Below are positions 18,299 through 28,957 of a stretch of DNA of 64,000 nucleotides, one piece after another. Source of the DNA: Psychrobium sp. MM17-31 (GTDB lineage: Bacteria > Pseudomonadota > Gammaproteobacteria > Enterobacterales > Psychrobiaceae); contig NZ_JAKRGA010000004.1 of the NCBI RefSeq assembly GCF_022347785.1, positions 310,001-374,000 on the forward strand, in the 5' to 3' direction. The notes beneath the pieces were generated by a model. The model was not told where the DNA came from and did not search any database. It saw only the letters and a list, made by a program, of their open reading frames with translations. The translations under genes and the position numbers were made by a program. The stretch's first letter is position 1. Every line of letters starts with the position of its first letter.

Positions 18299-20218
18299 AT
18301 GAATAATTTATCGATAAAGCAAAAAATTATATTTCTCTTGGTGTTAGTGGTAACCGTTACCTCTATTTTCATCGGAGTTTTTAGTCAAAATACAGCGAAA
18401 TCTATTATTGAGCAGCGCGTACTTAAAAACGAGCTGCCTAATATCATTAAGCAAATCAACCTCACCATCGATCGCCAAATCTCCATCATGCTCGCGGTAT
18501 CCAAGCAGGTGGCCAACGACGAGTTTATTCTAGAGTGGAATACCGGAGACAAATCTGCCGTTGGTGAACAACGACTATTACAAAAACTCGGCCGTATTCA
18601 ACGTGACTACGATCTGAGTAATGTTTCTTTTGCTAACCGTCAAACAGCCGATTACTGGAATCAAGACGGTTTCTTACGTCGCTTGCAGGACGACAATGTC
18701 GATGGCTGGTTTTACCGCTATGTCGAAAGTGGCCAAGAGAGCATGGTGAGTATTTATGCTTATCCTGATAGCGAACGTGTTGATTTATTCGTTAATCATC
18801 AACAACCTAATGGCACTGGTCTTAGTGGCGTATCACGTTCATTTGCCGATGTGGTAAATCTTCTCAACGGCTTTAAATTAGAAAAATCTGGCTTTGTTTA
18901 TCTTGTTGATGACAAAGGTAGCGTGCAATTACATCGCGACCGCAGCTTATTGGGCAAAGCTTCACTGTCATCGCTTTACAACAACGACACTGCTAATCAA
19001 CTGCTTAATAAAACCGAATTCAATTTAACGCATACCGACATCGACGGCGAAGATTACATCGTAGTAAGTAGCTTTATCCCAAGCATGAAGTGGTATGTAG
19101 TGGCACAAGTGCCAGCGCAAGAAATGTTTGCATCACTTAACAAAGCGACACTAAGCATCTTTATGTGGGTTATTATCGCGACAATTTTAGCGACGATATT
19201 CGCCTACTTTATCGCTAATAGCTTGAGCAAGCCTATTTTGAGTATGGCCAAAATGTTCTCTGATCTCGGCCAAGGCGATGCCGATGTTTCTATTCGTATG
19301 CCAGAACAAGGACAAAAAGAGCTAGTAGCAGTAGCGCGTGGTTATAATGCGTTTGCCAACAATCTGCAAAATGCCTTTGTCGAAATCGCTCGCAATAGCC
19401 ATCAACTAAAAGACTACGTAGTGTCTTTACGTCACCAAGCGCAAGAAACGTCGCTAAATGCCGCCGATAATAACGTGCAAGTGCAAGAAGTGTCACAAGC
19501 TATTGTTCAAATCGACAATATGCTGGTTGATGTAGCGGGAAGTGCCTCTCAAGCGTTGGAAACTTCAAAAGTAATCGCTGAAAACGATGAGGCGATGAGT
19601 GAATTAGTGTCGCAAACACACCGCGAACTGTCAGATTTATCGTCGAAAATCGGCGATGTTGCTGGTGTTATTACCAATTTGACTGGCCGCACCGAAACTA
19701 TTGCCAATGCATTAGGCGTAATCAAAAGTATTTCTGACCAAACAAACTTACTCGCACTTAATGCAGCTATTGAAGCGGCGCGCGCTGGTGAACATGGTCG
19801 TGGCTTCTCGGTTGTTGCCGATGAAGTACGAAATTTGGCCTCGAAAACCACTGAATCGACGGACGAAATTCAAAACATTATGGACGATTTGCAGCGCAGC
19901 TCGAAACTTGCGGTTACTGAAATTGAAGCCATTATTGGTCAGTCATCAGCGGCTAGTGACGCCTTTAGCAGTGCCCAAGAAGTCTTGTTAGCCAATAAAG
20001 ACCACGTCGAAAGCGTTTATGAAACTAACAAGAGTGTGGCGGGCGCAACCGAAGAGCAATCGGCAAGTGTGGCGCAAATCTCTAGCAGCATGGCGACAAT
20101 GCAGCAGGGAACACAGCAACAGAATCAAAGCATTGAGCAAATTGCTAATGATGCGACTAATATTGATGACTTGGCGGCAAATCTTGATAAACTCGTCGCC
20201 CAGTTTGAAAAGAAATAA
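18299..20218 (+). CDS. Methyl-accepting chemotaxis protein
   Basis: The 639-residue receptor has one N-terminal membrane helix (about 9-28), a periplasmic Cache-like sensor (about 35-275) with YSN-free [15 protein letters not shown] strand typical of Cache folds, a second helix (about 280-303), a HAMP domain and a cytoplasmic signalling domain. The hairpin tip [20 protein letters not shown] is intact, so it should bind CheA/CheW. It lacks a C-terminal CheR-tethering pentapeptide, ending LVAQFEKK. The ligand is unknown. It lies just before the SPFH gene (25 bases), so the two may share a transcript. Confidence 0.93.
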   Translation: MNNLSIKQKIIFLLVLVVTVTSIFIGVFSQNTAKSIIEQRVLKNELPNIIKQINLTIDRQISIMLAVSKQVANDEFILEWNTGDKSAVGEQRLLQKLGRIQRDYDLSNVSFANRQTADYWNQDGFLRRLQDDNVDGWFYRYVESGQESMVSIYAYPDSERVDLFVNHQQPNGTGLSGVSRSFADVVNLLNGFKLEKSGFVYLVDDKGSVQLHRDRSLLGKASLSSLYNNDTANQLLNKTEFNLTHTDIDGEDYIVVSSFIPSMKWYVVAQVPAQEMFASLNKATLSIFMWVIIATILATIFAYFIANSLSKPILSMAKMFSDLGQGDADVSIRMPEQGQKELVAVARGYNAFANNLQNAFVEIARNSHQLKDYVVSLRHQAQETSLNAADNNVQVQEVSQAIVQIDNMLVDVAGSASQALETSKVIAENDEAMSELVSQTHRELSDLSSKIGDVAGVITNLTGRTETIANALGVIKSISDQTNLLALNAAIEAARAGEHGRGFSVVADEVRNLASKTTESTDEIQNIMDDLQRSSKLAVTEIEAIIGQSSAASDAFSSAQEVLLANKDHVESVYETNKSVAGATEEQSASVAQISSSMATMQQGTQQQNQSIEQIANDATNIDDLAANLDKLVAQFEKK

Positions 20219-20243
20219 TTGATTCACCTAACAAGGAAGGAAT

Positions 20244-21155
20244 ATGTCAAATATTAAAGTTAAATCACCTAATCCACTGAAAGGGTTATCTAAGTTTTTA
20301 GTAGTGATCCCTGTCATCTTCGCAATTTGGATGATGTTTTACACCATCGACGAAGGTCATGTTGGTATCGTAAAGCGTTTCGGTGAAGCAACGGAGCAGG
20401 TTAATCCAGGGCTACATTTTAAACTGCCATTTGCCGATGGCGTTGAAGAGCTAGAAATTCGTACACGTAAAAATGCTGAGAAACTTAGAGCATCTACCTT
20501 TGAGCAAATGCCAGTTGATGCTGAAGTATCGGTAAACTGGACGGTAGTGCGCCCAGAAGCTTTTAACCTATACAAAAACTATGGTGGTTTAGAGCAGTTT
20601 GAAAACCGTATTCTAGATCCGCGTCTGCGCAGTGCCGCAAAAGATGCATTGGCACGCTACAAGGCAGAAGAAATCGTGCAAAACCGCGGTAAGGTAATTC
20701 AGAAAATTGAAGAGACTTTACTAGCAACTATGAAAGAATTCCCGGTGAAGCTAGATAGTGTACAAATCGAAAATCTCGAATTGCCACGTAAATACCTACA
20801 AAGTATTGAAACCAAGCAAACAGAAAAGAACTTAGCGCAAGCGGAAAAACACCGTTTAGAACGTCAAAAGCTAGAAGCGCAACGTGAAGTAAATACTGCT
20901 GAAGCTGCACGTGATGCCGACAAAGCTCGCGCCGATGGTTCTGCATACGCCATTTTGACCAACGCGAAGTCAGAAGCTGAAGCAATCCGCTTAAAAGGTT
21001 TGGCAGAAGCAGAAGCAATCAAAAAGAAAGCCGAAGCGATTAAAACCAACAAGGTTTTAGTAGATTACATGCGCGCGCAGCAGTGGGATGGCAAAATGCC
21101 AACAACCATGATGGGCAGCGACCAAAGTGTGCTTTGGAATATGAAACAGAAGTAA
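20244..21155 (+). CDS. SPFH/prohibitin-family membrane protein
   Basis: The 303-residue product has a single N-terminal membrane segment (LVVIPVIFAIWMMFYTI, about 19-35), a band-7/SPFH domain beginning DEGHVGIVKRFGE (about 37-200), and a long Ala/Glu/Lys-rich coiled coil (about 190-265) followed by a short conserved-looking tail. It resembles prohibitin-like HflC relatives, which form large membrane rings and organise microdomains or control FtsH proteolysis. There is no HflK partner or NfeD gene alongside. An AAGGAAGG Shine-Dalgarno precedes ATG 20244, and a strong terminator follows at 21195. Confidence 0.88.
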   Translation: MSNIKVKSPNPLKGLSKFLVVIPVIFAIWMMFYTIDEGHVGIVKRFGEATEQVNPGLHFKLPFADGVEELEIRTRKNAEKLRASTFEQMPVDAEVSVNWTVVRPEAFNLYKNYGGLEQFENRILDPRLRSAAKDALARYKAEEIVQNRGKVIQKIEETLLATMKEFPVKLDSVQIENLELPRKYLQSIETKQTEKNLAQAEKHRLERQKLEAQREVNTAEAARDADKARADGSAYAILTNAKSEAEAIRLKGLAEAEAIKKKAEAIKTNKVLVDYMRAQQWDGKMPTTMMGSDQSVLWNMKQK

Positions 21156-21194
21156 ATAGTTTTAATCTCTCTTAAAACTTTTATTAACGATGTA

Positions 21195-21230
21195 AAAGGC
21201 GCTCACAGTTTCTGTGGGCGCTTTTTTTAT
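21195..21230 (+). terminator. Terminator after the SPFH gene
   Basis: AAAGGCGCTCACAG and CTGTGGGCGC form a stem around TTT, followed by a T7 tract. Confidence 0.85.
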
Positions 21231-21392
21231 GCGGTAAATTAATTAATCCAAATCAAAGGCATCTACAAATTTGCTTGATTTGTGACCAAAAATAGGTGGA
21301 TACTAAATAAGTACTAAAAGTGTGGGTATGGCTAGTTAAAAATAATTATTTAAAAACTAACTCTCATTGCTAGCTAAAGAAAAGGAAGTCTA

Positions 21393-24300
21393 ATGGCGCT
21401 AACGATCAAAAATTTGCAGTATAAATTTACCATCCGATTAGCGGTGTTAAGTGTTTTTATCTTAACTAATGTCCTCATCGTGGGGATTGCCTTAGGCCTG
21501 CAATATTATTTTAGTAAGAAAATGGCGACGGAATCGGCGTTTAATTACTATGATACAACAGCCTCGCAAACCGCTGATTATCTCCAGCGAATCGATTCCC
21601 AAGCTACTCAATCAACTAAATCTCTCGCTCAGATCCCAAGCCTTGTCGACGGCGATGAGATAGGCGCAGTCACCCAGCAGATATTCGCTCAAGTACTGCA
21701 AAGCTCCAATAGCTTCTATTCCGCCATTATCGGGTTTGAAAACGGCGATCTATACCAAGTGATTAACTTGGCGCTGAGTAATGATGTTCGTCGCAATCTC
21801 AATGCCGCGCCATCAGATCGCTGGCTGGTGGTGACAGTGCGTGAGCAACAGGGACGTCGCTTACGGGAAACAGCCTATTTTGATGAGACGTTTAAGCTGC
21901 GGGTTAGTCACGTTGAAGACAGTGATTACGATGTTAGAACACGCCCTTGGTACGTCAATGCCCTTGGCGGCGAGGTTCATAAAACCGCACCTTACTTATT
22001 CAAAAGCTTACAATCGCCGGGGCAAACGTATTCCACGGTCATTCCAAATTCCCGCGATGTGGTAGCGATTGATATTGCGCTATCGTCTATTTCTACCTAC
22101 CTCAAGAAGCAAAAACTCAGTGATGAAGGCGAAATTTATCTCTATCAAAAAAGCGGTGAGATCATTGCCAGCAATCAAAAAAGCGAGTTGCAGGCGAGTC
22201 TTTCGCAAGTCTCTCAAGTGGAACTCACCGAACAGCAACAAACTTATTTAGCCGCTCATGGCAGTTTTAAGATCTCAAATTCCGCCGACTGGTCACCCAT
22301 CGATTTTGCGATTTCTGGTAAGCCACAAGGTTATGCGATTGATGTGCTAGATATTGTTAGCGCCAAGACAGGCATCGAATTTGAGTTTGTGAACGGCCAT
22401 ACTTGGCCTGAGCTGATGAGCATGTATGACAATGGCCAGTTAGATGCACTGCCAGCGGTGTATGACAACGAAGAAAACAAAGCCATGGGTCACTTGTCAG
22501 ATACCATTCTCGATATGCCTTTTTCTGTAATAACTTCGCCAAACGTCGCTGAAATATCACAAATTGAACAGTTATTCGGGAAAACTGTCGCAATTACCCA
22601 AGGTTGGTCATTTAGTAATATTCTGCGTAAAAATTATCCGCAAATCAATTTAGTCGAAGTGCCTTTGCTCAAAGATGTATTCGATGAGGTTCGTCAGGGA
22701 CGTGCATTTGCTGGCATCGATAGCAAGCTGATTCTGCAACACACGGCGCAGCAGTTTTTTATCGATGATGTTGCCTTTCATCCGGCGCTAGATTTTGGCG
22801 GCGTTAAAGTACCAAGTACCTTGCATGTAGTGGCTAAAGATCCGCAATTAGTTGAAATCATCAATTTGGCGCTGGCTAAATTCACGCCGCAAATGAAAGC
22901 GCAATTAGATAAGAAGTGGGGTGTTAATCAACAGCGCGATGTTAAACCTGTCACTAACGGCGTTGTACCTTATTATCAGCTCATAACGCTAGCGCGAGAG
23001 TCGAAGTTCCACAACCAGATGACCATGCTGGACATCAATGGCACATCTTACTTCATCTACGTTAAGCCAATGGCCGATAGTACAGATACCTTTTCGGTGA
23101 TTATGCCAGTGGATCAAGTGCTGGGCGAAAGTATGCTGGAAATCAAATGGTCGATTGTGATTACTGCTATCTGTCTGCTGTTTATGCTGTTTTTGACTGG
23201 CGCTTTTGTCTCGCCAATAGTTGCGCCGATCCGCAAACTATCGCATCAAAATGACAAGATAAAGCAGCGAAAATACAGTGAAGTGAAATATACGCCAAGT
23301 AGCATTATCGAACTTGAACAACTGTCGCGCTCGATGATCGAAATGGCGAAATCTATTGAGCAACACGAAAAAGCGCAAAAGAACCTGCTCGATTCCTTTA
23401 TCAAGATTATCTCGCAAGCGATTGATGACAAATCTCATTACACCGGCGGTCACTGTGAGCGCGTGCCAGAACTCGGTTTACAACTGGCCCATGCGGCAAG
23501 CGAAGCAAAACACGGCGTATTCAAAGACTTTGAATTTAAAAACGATGATGAAATTCGCGAATTTACCATTGCCGCTTGGCTGCACGACTGTGGCAAGATT
23601 ACCACGCCTGTGCATATCGTCGACAAAGGCACCAAGTTAGAGGTGATTTACAACCGTATCCACGAAATTCGCATGCGCTTCGAAGTGCTATGGCGTGACG
23701 CTGAAATTGAATATCTCAAGCAACTAGCCAAAACACCTGAGCGCCAAGAACAGTTACAACAAGCACTTGATAATAATCGCAAACAACTGCGCGAAGACTT
23801 TGCTTTTATCGCTCAAGCAAACGTTGGCGGTGAGTTTATGGATGAAGCACATATTCAGCGCCTCAATAGCCTCAAAGAAATCACATGGCAACGCTACTTC
23901 GACAATCGTCTTGGCCTGTCGCCAGTGGAAGAAAGTAAGCTCGACATGAGTGAGCAATCGCTGCCGATGACAGAATCTTTACTGGCAGATAAACGCGAGC
24001 ACATTGAATACCGCACCAAACCTGTTGAGTTCCCGCCGGAATTCGAGATTAAGATGGAAGTGCCACAGTACGTGAGTAATCAAGGTGAAGTGTATAACCT
24101 GTCGATTGGCCGCGGCACCTTAACCGCGGAAGATAGATATATCATCAACGAACACGTCATTAGCACTATCAAGATGCTAGAGGCATTGCCACTGCCACCA
24201 GAGTTATCTCGTGTTTCTCGCTATGCATCCACTCATCACGAAACCTTAAAAGGTACAGGCTATCCGCGAAAATTAAGCGCTGAGGATTTATCAATTCCCG

Positions 24301-24569
24301 AACGGGTAATGGTCATTGCCGATATTTTCGAGGCATTAACTGCCGCTGATAGGCCGTATAAGAAAGCTAAACCTGTCAGTGTTGCCATCGATATTTTGCA
24401 CAAGATGGCGTTGGATGAACACGTAGATATCGACTTGTTTGAGTTGTTGCTGACTAGCGGTATTTATAAGGAATACGCACAGCAGTGTATGCCTGAGGCG
24501 CAGGTTGATGAGGTGGATATTAGTAAGTATCTACGCAGCAAAGTTGAGGTAGCGGATACGTTGGCATAG
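21393..24569 (+). CDS. HD-GYP c-di-GMP phosphodiesterase with Cache and SBP_bac_3-like sensors
   Basis: This 1058-residue protein should hydrolyse cyclic di-GMP in response to extracytoplasmic ligands. Order: membrane helix (about 14-38); Cache-type sensor (about 45-265, with TRPWYVNAL and LYQKSGEIIASN); a solute-binding-protein (SBP_bac_3)-like domain (about 290-535, from FKISNSADWSPIDF through MKAQLDKKWG); a resumed Cache strand (MTMLDINGTSYFIYVKPM); a second helix (about 588-612); a HAMP linker; and HD-GYP. The HD motif HDCGK starts at His731 and the GYP motif at Gly956 (GTGYP). About 190 residues separate the two, longer than in compact HD-GYP proteins. The SBP module appears nested inside the Cache domain. 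It has its own AAAGGAAG ribosome site. Confidence 0.92.
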   Translation: MALTIKNLQYKFTIRLAVLSVFILTNVLIVGIALGLQYYFSKKMATESAFNYYDTTASQTADYLQRIDSQATQSTKSLAQIPSLVDGDEIGAVTQQIFAQVLQSSNSFYSAIIGFENGDLYQVINLALSNDVRRNLNAAPSDRWLVVTVREQQGRRLRETAYFDETFKLRVSHVEDSDYDVRTRPWYVNALGGEVHKTAPYLFKSLQSPGQTYSTVIPNSRDVVAIDIALSSISTYLKKQKLSDEGEIYLYQKSGEIIASNQKSELQASLSQVSQVELTEQQQTYLAAHGSFKISNSADWSPIDFAISGKPQGYAIDVLDIVSAKTGIEFEFVNGHTWPELMSMYDNGQLDALPAVYDNEENKAMGHLSDTILDMPFSVITSPNVAEISQIEQLFGKTVAITQGWSFSNILRKNYPQINLVEVPLLKDVFDEVRQGRAFAGIDSKLILQHTAQQFFIDDVAFHPALDFGGVKVPSTLHVVAKDPQLVEIINLALAKFTPQMKAQLDKKWGVNQQRDVKPVTNGVVPYYQLITLARESKFHNQMTMLDINGTSYFIYVKPMADSTDTFSVIMPVDQVLGESMLEIKWSIVITAICLLFMLFLTGAFVSPIVAPIRKLSHQNDKIKQRKYSEVKYTPSSIIELEQLSRSMIEMAKSIEQHEKAQKNLLDSFIKIISQAIDDKSHYTGGHCERVPELGLQLAHAASEAKHGVFKDFEFKNDDEIREFTIAAWLHDCGKITTPVHIVDKGTKLEVIYNRIHEIRMRFEVLWRDAEIEYLKQLAKTPERQEQLQQALDNNRKQLREDFAFIAQANVGGEFMDEAHIQRLNSLKEITWQRYFDNRLGLSPVEESKLDMSEQSLPMTESLLADKREHIEYRTKPVEFPPEFEIKMEVPQYVSNQGEVYNLSIGRGTLTAEDRYIINEHVISTIKMLEALPLPPELSRVSRYASTHHETLKGTGYPRKLSAEDLSIPERVMVIADIFEALTAADRPYKKAKPVSVAIDILHKMALDEHVDIDLFELLLTSGIYKEYAQQCMPEAQVDEVDISKYLRSKVEVADTLA

Positions 24570-25012
24570 GTTGAGGTCAATCTGTTTCGTTGTCCTTCTG
24601 GTGTGCTTATGAGTTACTCGTGTTCAAATTACTTTTGTGATCGCACACCAGTTACTTTTTTCTACCGCCAAAAAAGTAACCAAAAAGGCGACCCGCAGAT
24701 TTATCACTATTCTTAAATAAAAAATAGTCTTTTCGATACCGTATTTGATCCGCATCTCGGCAACTGCTCCTGCGTTGCTCTACCTCCTGCATCCATGCAG
24801 TCGCCTGCGGCAAATACTCAAAAGTTTGTCTGGAACAAACTTTAACAGCTTTAGCTGGCCTCGAAGAGGTGAGTACATGGAATGTACGAATCAAAATCAT
24901 CCCTGATTTTTACTCCGCGCAATCGGTTATTTAAAGCGATAATTAACGGGAGGTTGTCACGCGCTGAAAGTTGCTTAGATATAAAGTTATAGTGATTTCG
25001 AAGGTTGAAAAA
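24570..25012. repeat. Composite intergenic repeat element, copy B
   Basis: No gene is supported in this 443-base convergent gap. Positions about 24651-24952 share a series of blocks with 15228-15561: AAAAAGTAACCAAAAAGGCG, ACCCGCAGATTTATC, CGTATTTGATCCGCATC, TGCATCCATGCAG, GCAAATACTC, CATCCCTGATTTTT and GCGATAATTAACGGGAG. The order is the same but the filler differs. The two convergent coding regions flanking it have no other obvious terminator. Confidence 0.65.
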
Positions 25013-26344
25013 CTAACTACTCTTCCCTTCGGTAATCCTTGTCGCCAAAATATAACAAGCGCCACCCATCAGAATATTACCTATGGCAATTGCGGCGAAG
25101 ACGCCGTTGGTGCCTAGTAACTCTTTACCTAGCCACACCATTGGTAGCATGAGTAAGAACAGGCGGGCGACGTTGACTAGCAATGACGCGCCGGGGCGGT
25201 TGTAGGCGTTTAACGCATTGGCAACCACAATCACCATACCGAGTGCGCCGTAGGCGAATGGCACTAGATAGAGGAACACAACCACGTAGTCGATAACGGC
25301 TTCATCGTCGCTGAATAAGCCAGCTAATGGGCGGGCGAGTAGGGCGATGATGACGTAGAGCACGAACTGGCTAATAATGGAGAATTTGGCGCTGCCTAGC
25401 AAAGCGCTTTTAGCCCGCTCAACCTGACCAGCTCCCATGTTTTGCGCCAAAAACGGCATGAGTGATGATGCCAGTGCTATCACACCAATGAGCATTACCG
25501 ACTCGATGCGAATTCCCACACCATAAGCAGCTACTGCTTTGCTATCGATACTAGCTAACATACTCATGACTATGGCGTTAAACAGCGGATTTATCATCTG
25601 TGAAATCGCTGCTGCTTGGCCAACGCGTAACACGGTGCGCCATGTTTTTAATACGCCGCTAATTGTTAAATTTACCCAGCCAATGAGTTCGCTGCGATGA
25701 AGCATAATTAACGAGGCTACCAGCGACATCGCCCACGCAATTAATGTGGCGACGGCTGCCCCTTGAATGCCCATAGGCGCGATTGGCCCAAAACCGAAGA
25801 TTAAAATAGGGTCCAGCACGACATTGACGATACCCGCGCCCATCATGATGTAGCTTGGGTATTTGGCATTTCCTGTGGCGCGCAGCGCGCTGTTGCCCAT
25901 CATGGGAACGACTAAAAAGACGATGGCAATTAGCCATACATTGAGGTAATCGTGAATAAGCGGCAACAGCTTTTCTTCTGCGCCGAGTAATCTAAACAGC
26001 GGATCGCTGCCCCAAAAGCCTAACGTCGTTAGCACGGCTATAGTGACCAGTCCCAATAACAAGGCGCTAATGACAAAGCTTTTGAGATTGTCCGTCTCGC
26101 CTTTGCCAATCAACCTTGCCAACGCCGCCGATAAACCCGAGCCAAAACCGATGATGATGCTAGAGATAATAAAGGTCAGCGGAAATGTGAAACTAATCGC
26201 CGTTAACGCATCGGTGCCCAGCAAGCTAATAAAGAAGGTATCGGTGATGTTAAACAGCAAAATACTCAAGATGCCGAGACCCGTCGGAATACTCATCGAG
26301 GTTAAGACTTGGCGGGTGGGGGCGTTAAGTAAATCGTGTTTCAA
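25013..26344 (-). CDS. MATE family efflux transporter, NorM-like
   Basis: The 443-residue product has twelve hydrophobic segments arranged as two six-helix halves, beginning LTSMSIPTGLGILSILLFNI and TDTFFISLLG, the MATE N-terminal signature. Such pumps expel drugs or metabolites with Na+ or H+. It differs clearly from the DinF-type pump at 11184, so the window has two MATE subfamilies. It reads leftward, divergent from groESL, whose sigma-32 promoter lies in the intervening 170 bases. Confidence 0.88.
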   Translation of the reverse strand: MKHDLLNAPTRQVLTSMSIPTGLGILSILLFNITDTFFISLLGTDALTAISFTFPLTFIISSIIIGFGSGLSAALARLIGKGETDNLKSFVISALLLGLVTIAVLTTLGFWGSDPLFRLLGAEEKLLPLIHDYLNVWLIAIVFLVVPMMGNSALRATGNAKYPSYIMMGAGIVNVVLDPILIFGFGPIAPMGIQGAAVATLIAWAMSLVASLIMLHRSELIGWVNLTISGVLKTWRTVLRVGQAAAISQMINPLFNAIVMSMLASIDSKAVAAYGVGIRIESVMLIGVIALASSLMPFLAQNMGAGQVERAKSALLGSAKFSIISQFVLYVIIALLARPLAGLFSDDEAVIDYVVVFLYLVPFAYGALGMVIVVANALNAYNRPGASLLVNVARLFLLMLPMVWLGKELLGTNGVFAAIAIGNILMGGACYILATRITEGKSS

Positions 26345-26431
26345 AATGACGTTGCGCGAGCGAATAAAGAGTCAATTGTAACGACAAAAATAACTTTCAC
26401 TAGTTAAATTTATGAAAATTTAGGGCAAGGT

Positions 26432-26459
26432 CTTGGATCTGTATTTTTCGTCCCCATTT
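26432..26459 (+). promoter_or_regulatory. Sigma-32 heat-shock promoter of groESL
   Basis: CTTGGAT at 26432-26438 and CCCCATTT at 26452-26459 match the sigma-32 consensus (CTTGAAA, CCCCATNT) with a 13-base spacer. The -10 is a perfect match; the -35 has two mismatches. No CIRCE element was seen. Confidence 0.85.
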
Positions 26460-26517
26460 CTAATGTAAATCAAACGGCAAAGCGCCGAGAACTAATTACA
26501 CAGTAAGGAAATTTTCT

Positions 26518-26811
26518 ATGACTATTCGTCCTTTACATGATCGCGTAATCATCAAACGCATCGAAGTTGAATCTAAATCAAGCGGCGGCATCGTACTAAT
26601 GGGCAGTGCTGCAGAAAAGTCTACTCGCGGTGAAGTAGTTGCAGTTGGCACTGGTCGCATCCTAGACAGCGGCGAAGTTCGTCCGCTAGCAGTTAGCGTT
26701 GGCGACACGGTAATCTTCAAAGAAGGTTACGGCGCTGAGAAAGAAAAAATCGACGGCGAAGAAGTATTAATTCTGTCTGAGTCAGACATCCTAGCAATCG
26801 TAGAAGAATAA
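26518..26811 (+). CDS. groS: Co-chaperonin GroES
   Basis: GroES is the seven-subunit lid of the GroEL folding chamber in the cytoplasm. The 97-residue product has the canonical [14 protein letters not shown] start, the mobile loop ([15 protein letters not shown], about 21-35) with the Ile-Val-Leu GroEL-contact tripeptide, and the ending [13 protein letters not shown]. An AAGGAAATTTT ribosome site precedes it. It forms the groESL operon with groEL 22 bases downstream, under the sigma-32 promoter at 26432. Confidence 0.99.
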   Translation: MTIRPLHDRVIIKRIEVESKSSGGIVLMGSAAEKSTRGEVVAVGTGRILDSGEVRPLAVSVGDTVIFKEGYGAEKEKIDGEEVLILSESDILAIVEE

Positions 26812-26815
26812 TTAG

Positions 26816-28483
<1,668 letters not shown>

Positions 28484-28514
28484 TAAACATCGCTGCTTAT
28501 TGAGCATCATATAC

Positions 28515-28550
28515 CGAAAAGCCCGAGCAGAAATGTTTGGGCTTTTTTAT
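28515..28550 (+). terminator. groESL terminator
   Basis: AAAAGCCCGAGCA and TGTTTGGGCTTTTTT form a G-C-rich stem followed by T residues, about 35 bases after the groEL stop. Confidence 0.8.
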
Positions 28551-28654
28551 TAACTGTATATCTCCGCTATAGCATTAAGGTAACTTATAGACTATTAGTT
28601 TCATCCATTAAAATTAAATGTAGCGTGTATTTAACATATTAGAGAAGGCTATTA

Positions 28655-28957
28655 ATGACCGATATTACAGATAACTATGCAAAGATCTCATTCGATGATC
28701 TAAGTATATACTTGAATAAAAAAGGTATTTCCACTCAATGTAGGGAGTGTGGCGTCTCAGATCCTTCTATTAGTGTAAATGAGGAAGATCTAGTTCATAT
28801 TACTAATTTGAGCATTATTAATTCACCTAAACAGCAATATCATGTTTTTCATGTTGAATGTAATAATTGCCATAGTATGAGGTTTTTCAATTGGATTAGC
28901 ATTGAAAAAGAGATTTTGAGAATGAAAGACGAGGGGATCTTTTACGATGAGAACTAA
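28655..28957 (+). CDS. Small zinc-ribbon-like protein, unknown function
   Basis: I do not recognise this 100-residue protein. It contains two Cys pairs, CREC (with CGV context, about residues 29-32) and CNNC (about 67-70), spaced about 35 residues apart like a zinc ribbon. The remaining sequence is acidic and soluble with no signal peptide. GAGAAGG upstream of ATG 28655 is a fair ribosome site. The last 11 bases overlap the next gene, so the two are probably translated together. The stretch is much more AT-rich than groEL or neighbouring housekeeping genes, suggesting acquisition by transfer. Metal binding is inferred from the Cys spacing only. Confidence 0.75.
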   Translation: MTDITDNYAKISFDDLSIYLNKKGISTQCRECGVSDPSISVNEEDLVHITNLSIINSPKQQYHVFHVECNNCHSMRFFNWISIEKEILRMKDEGIFYDEN

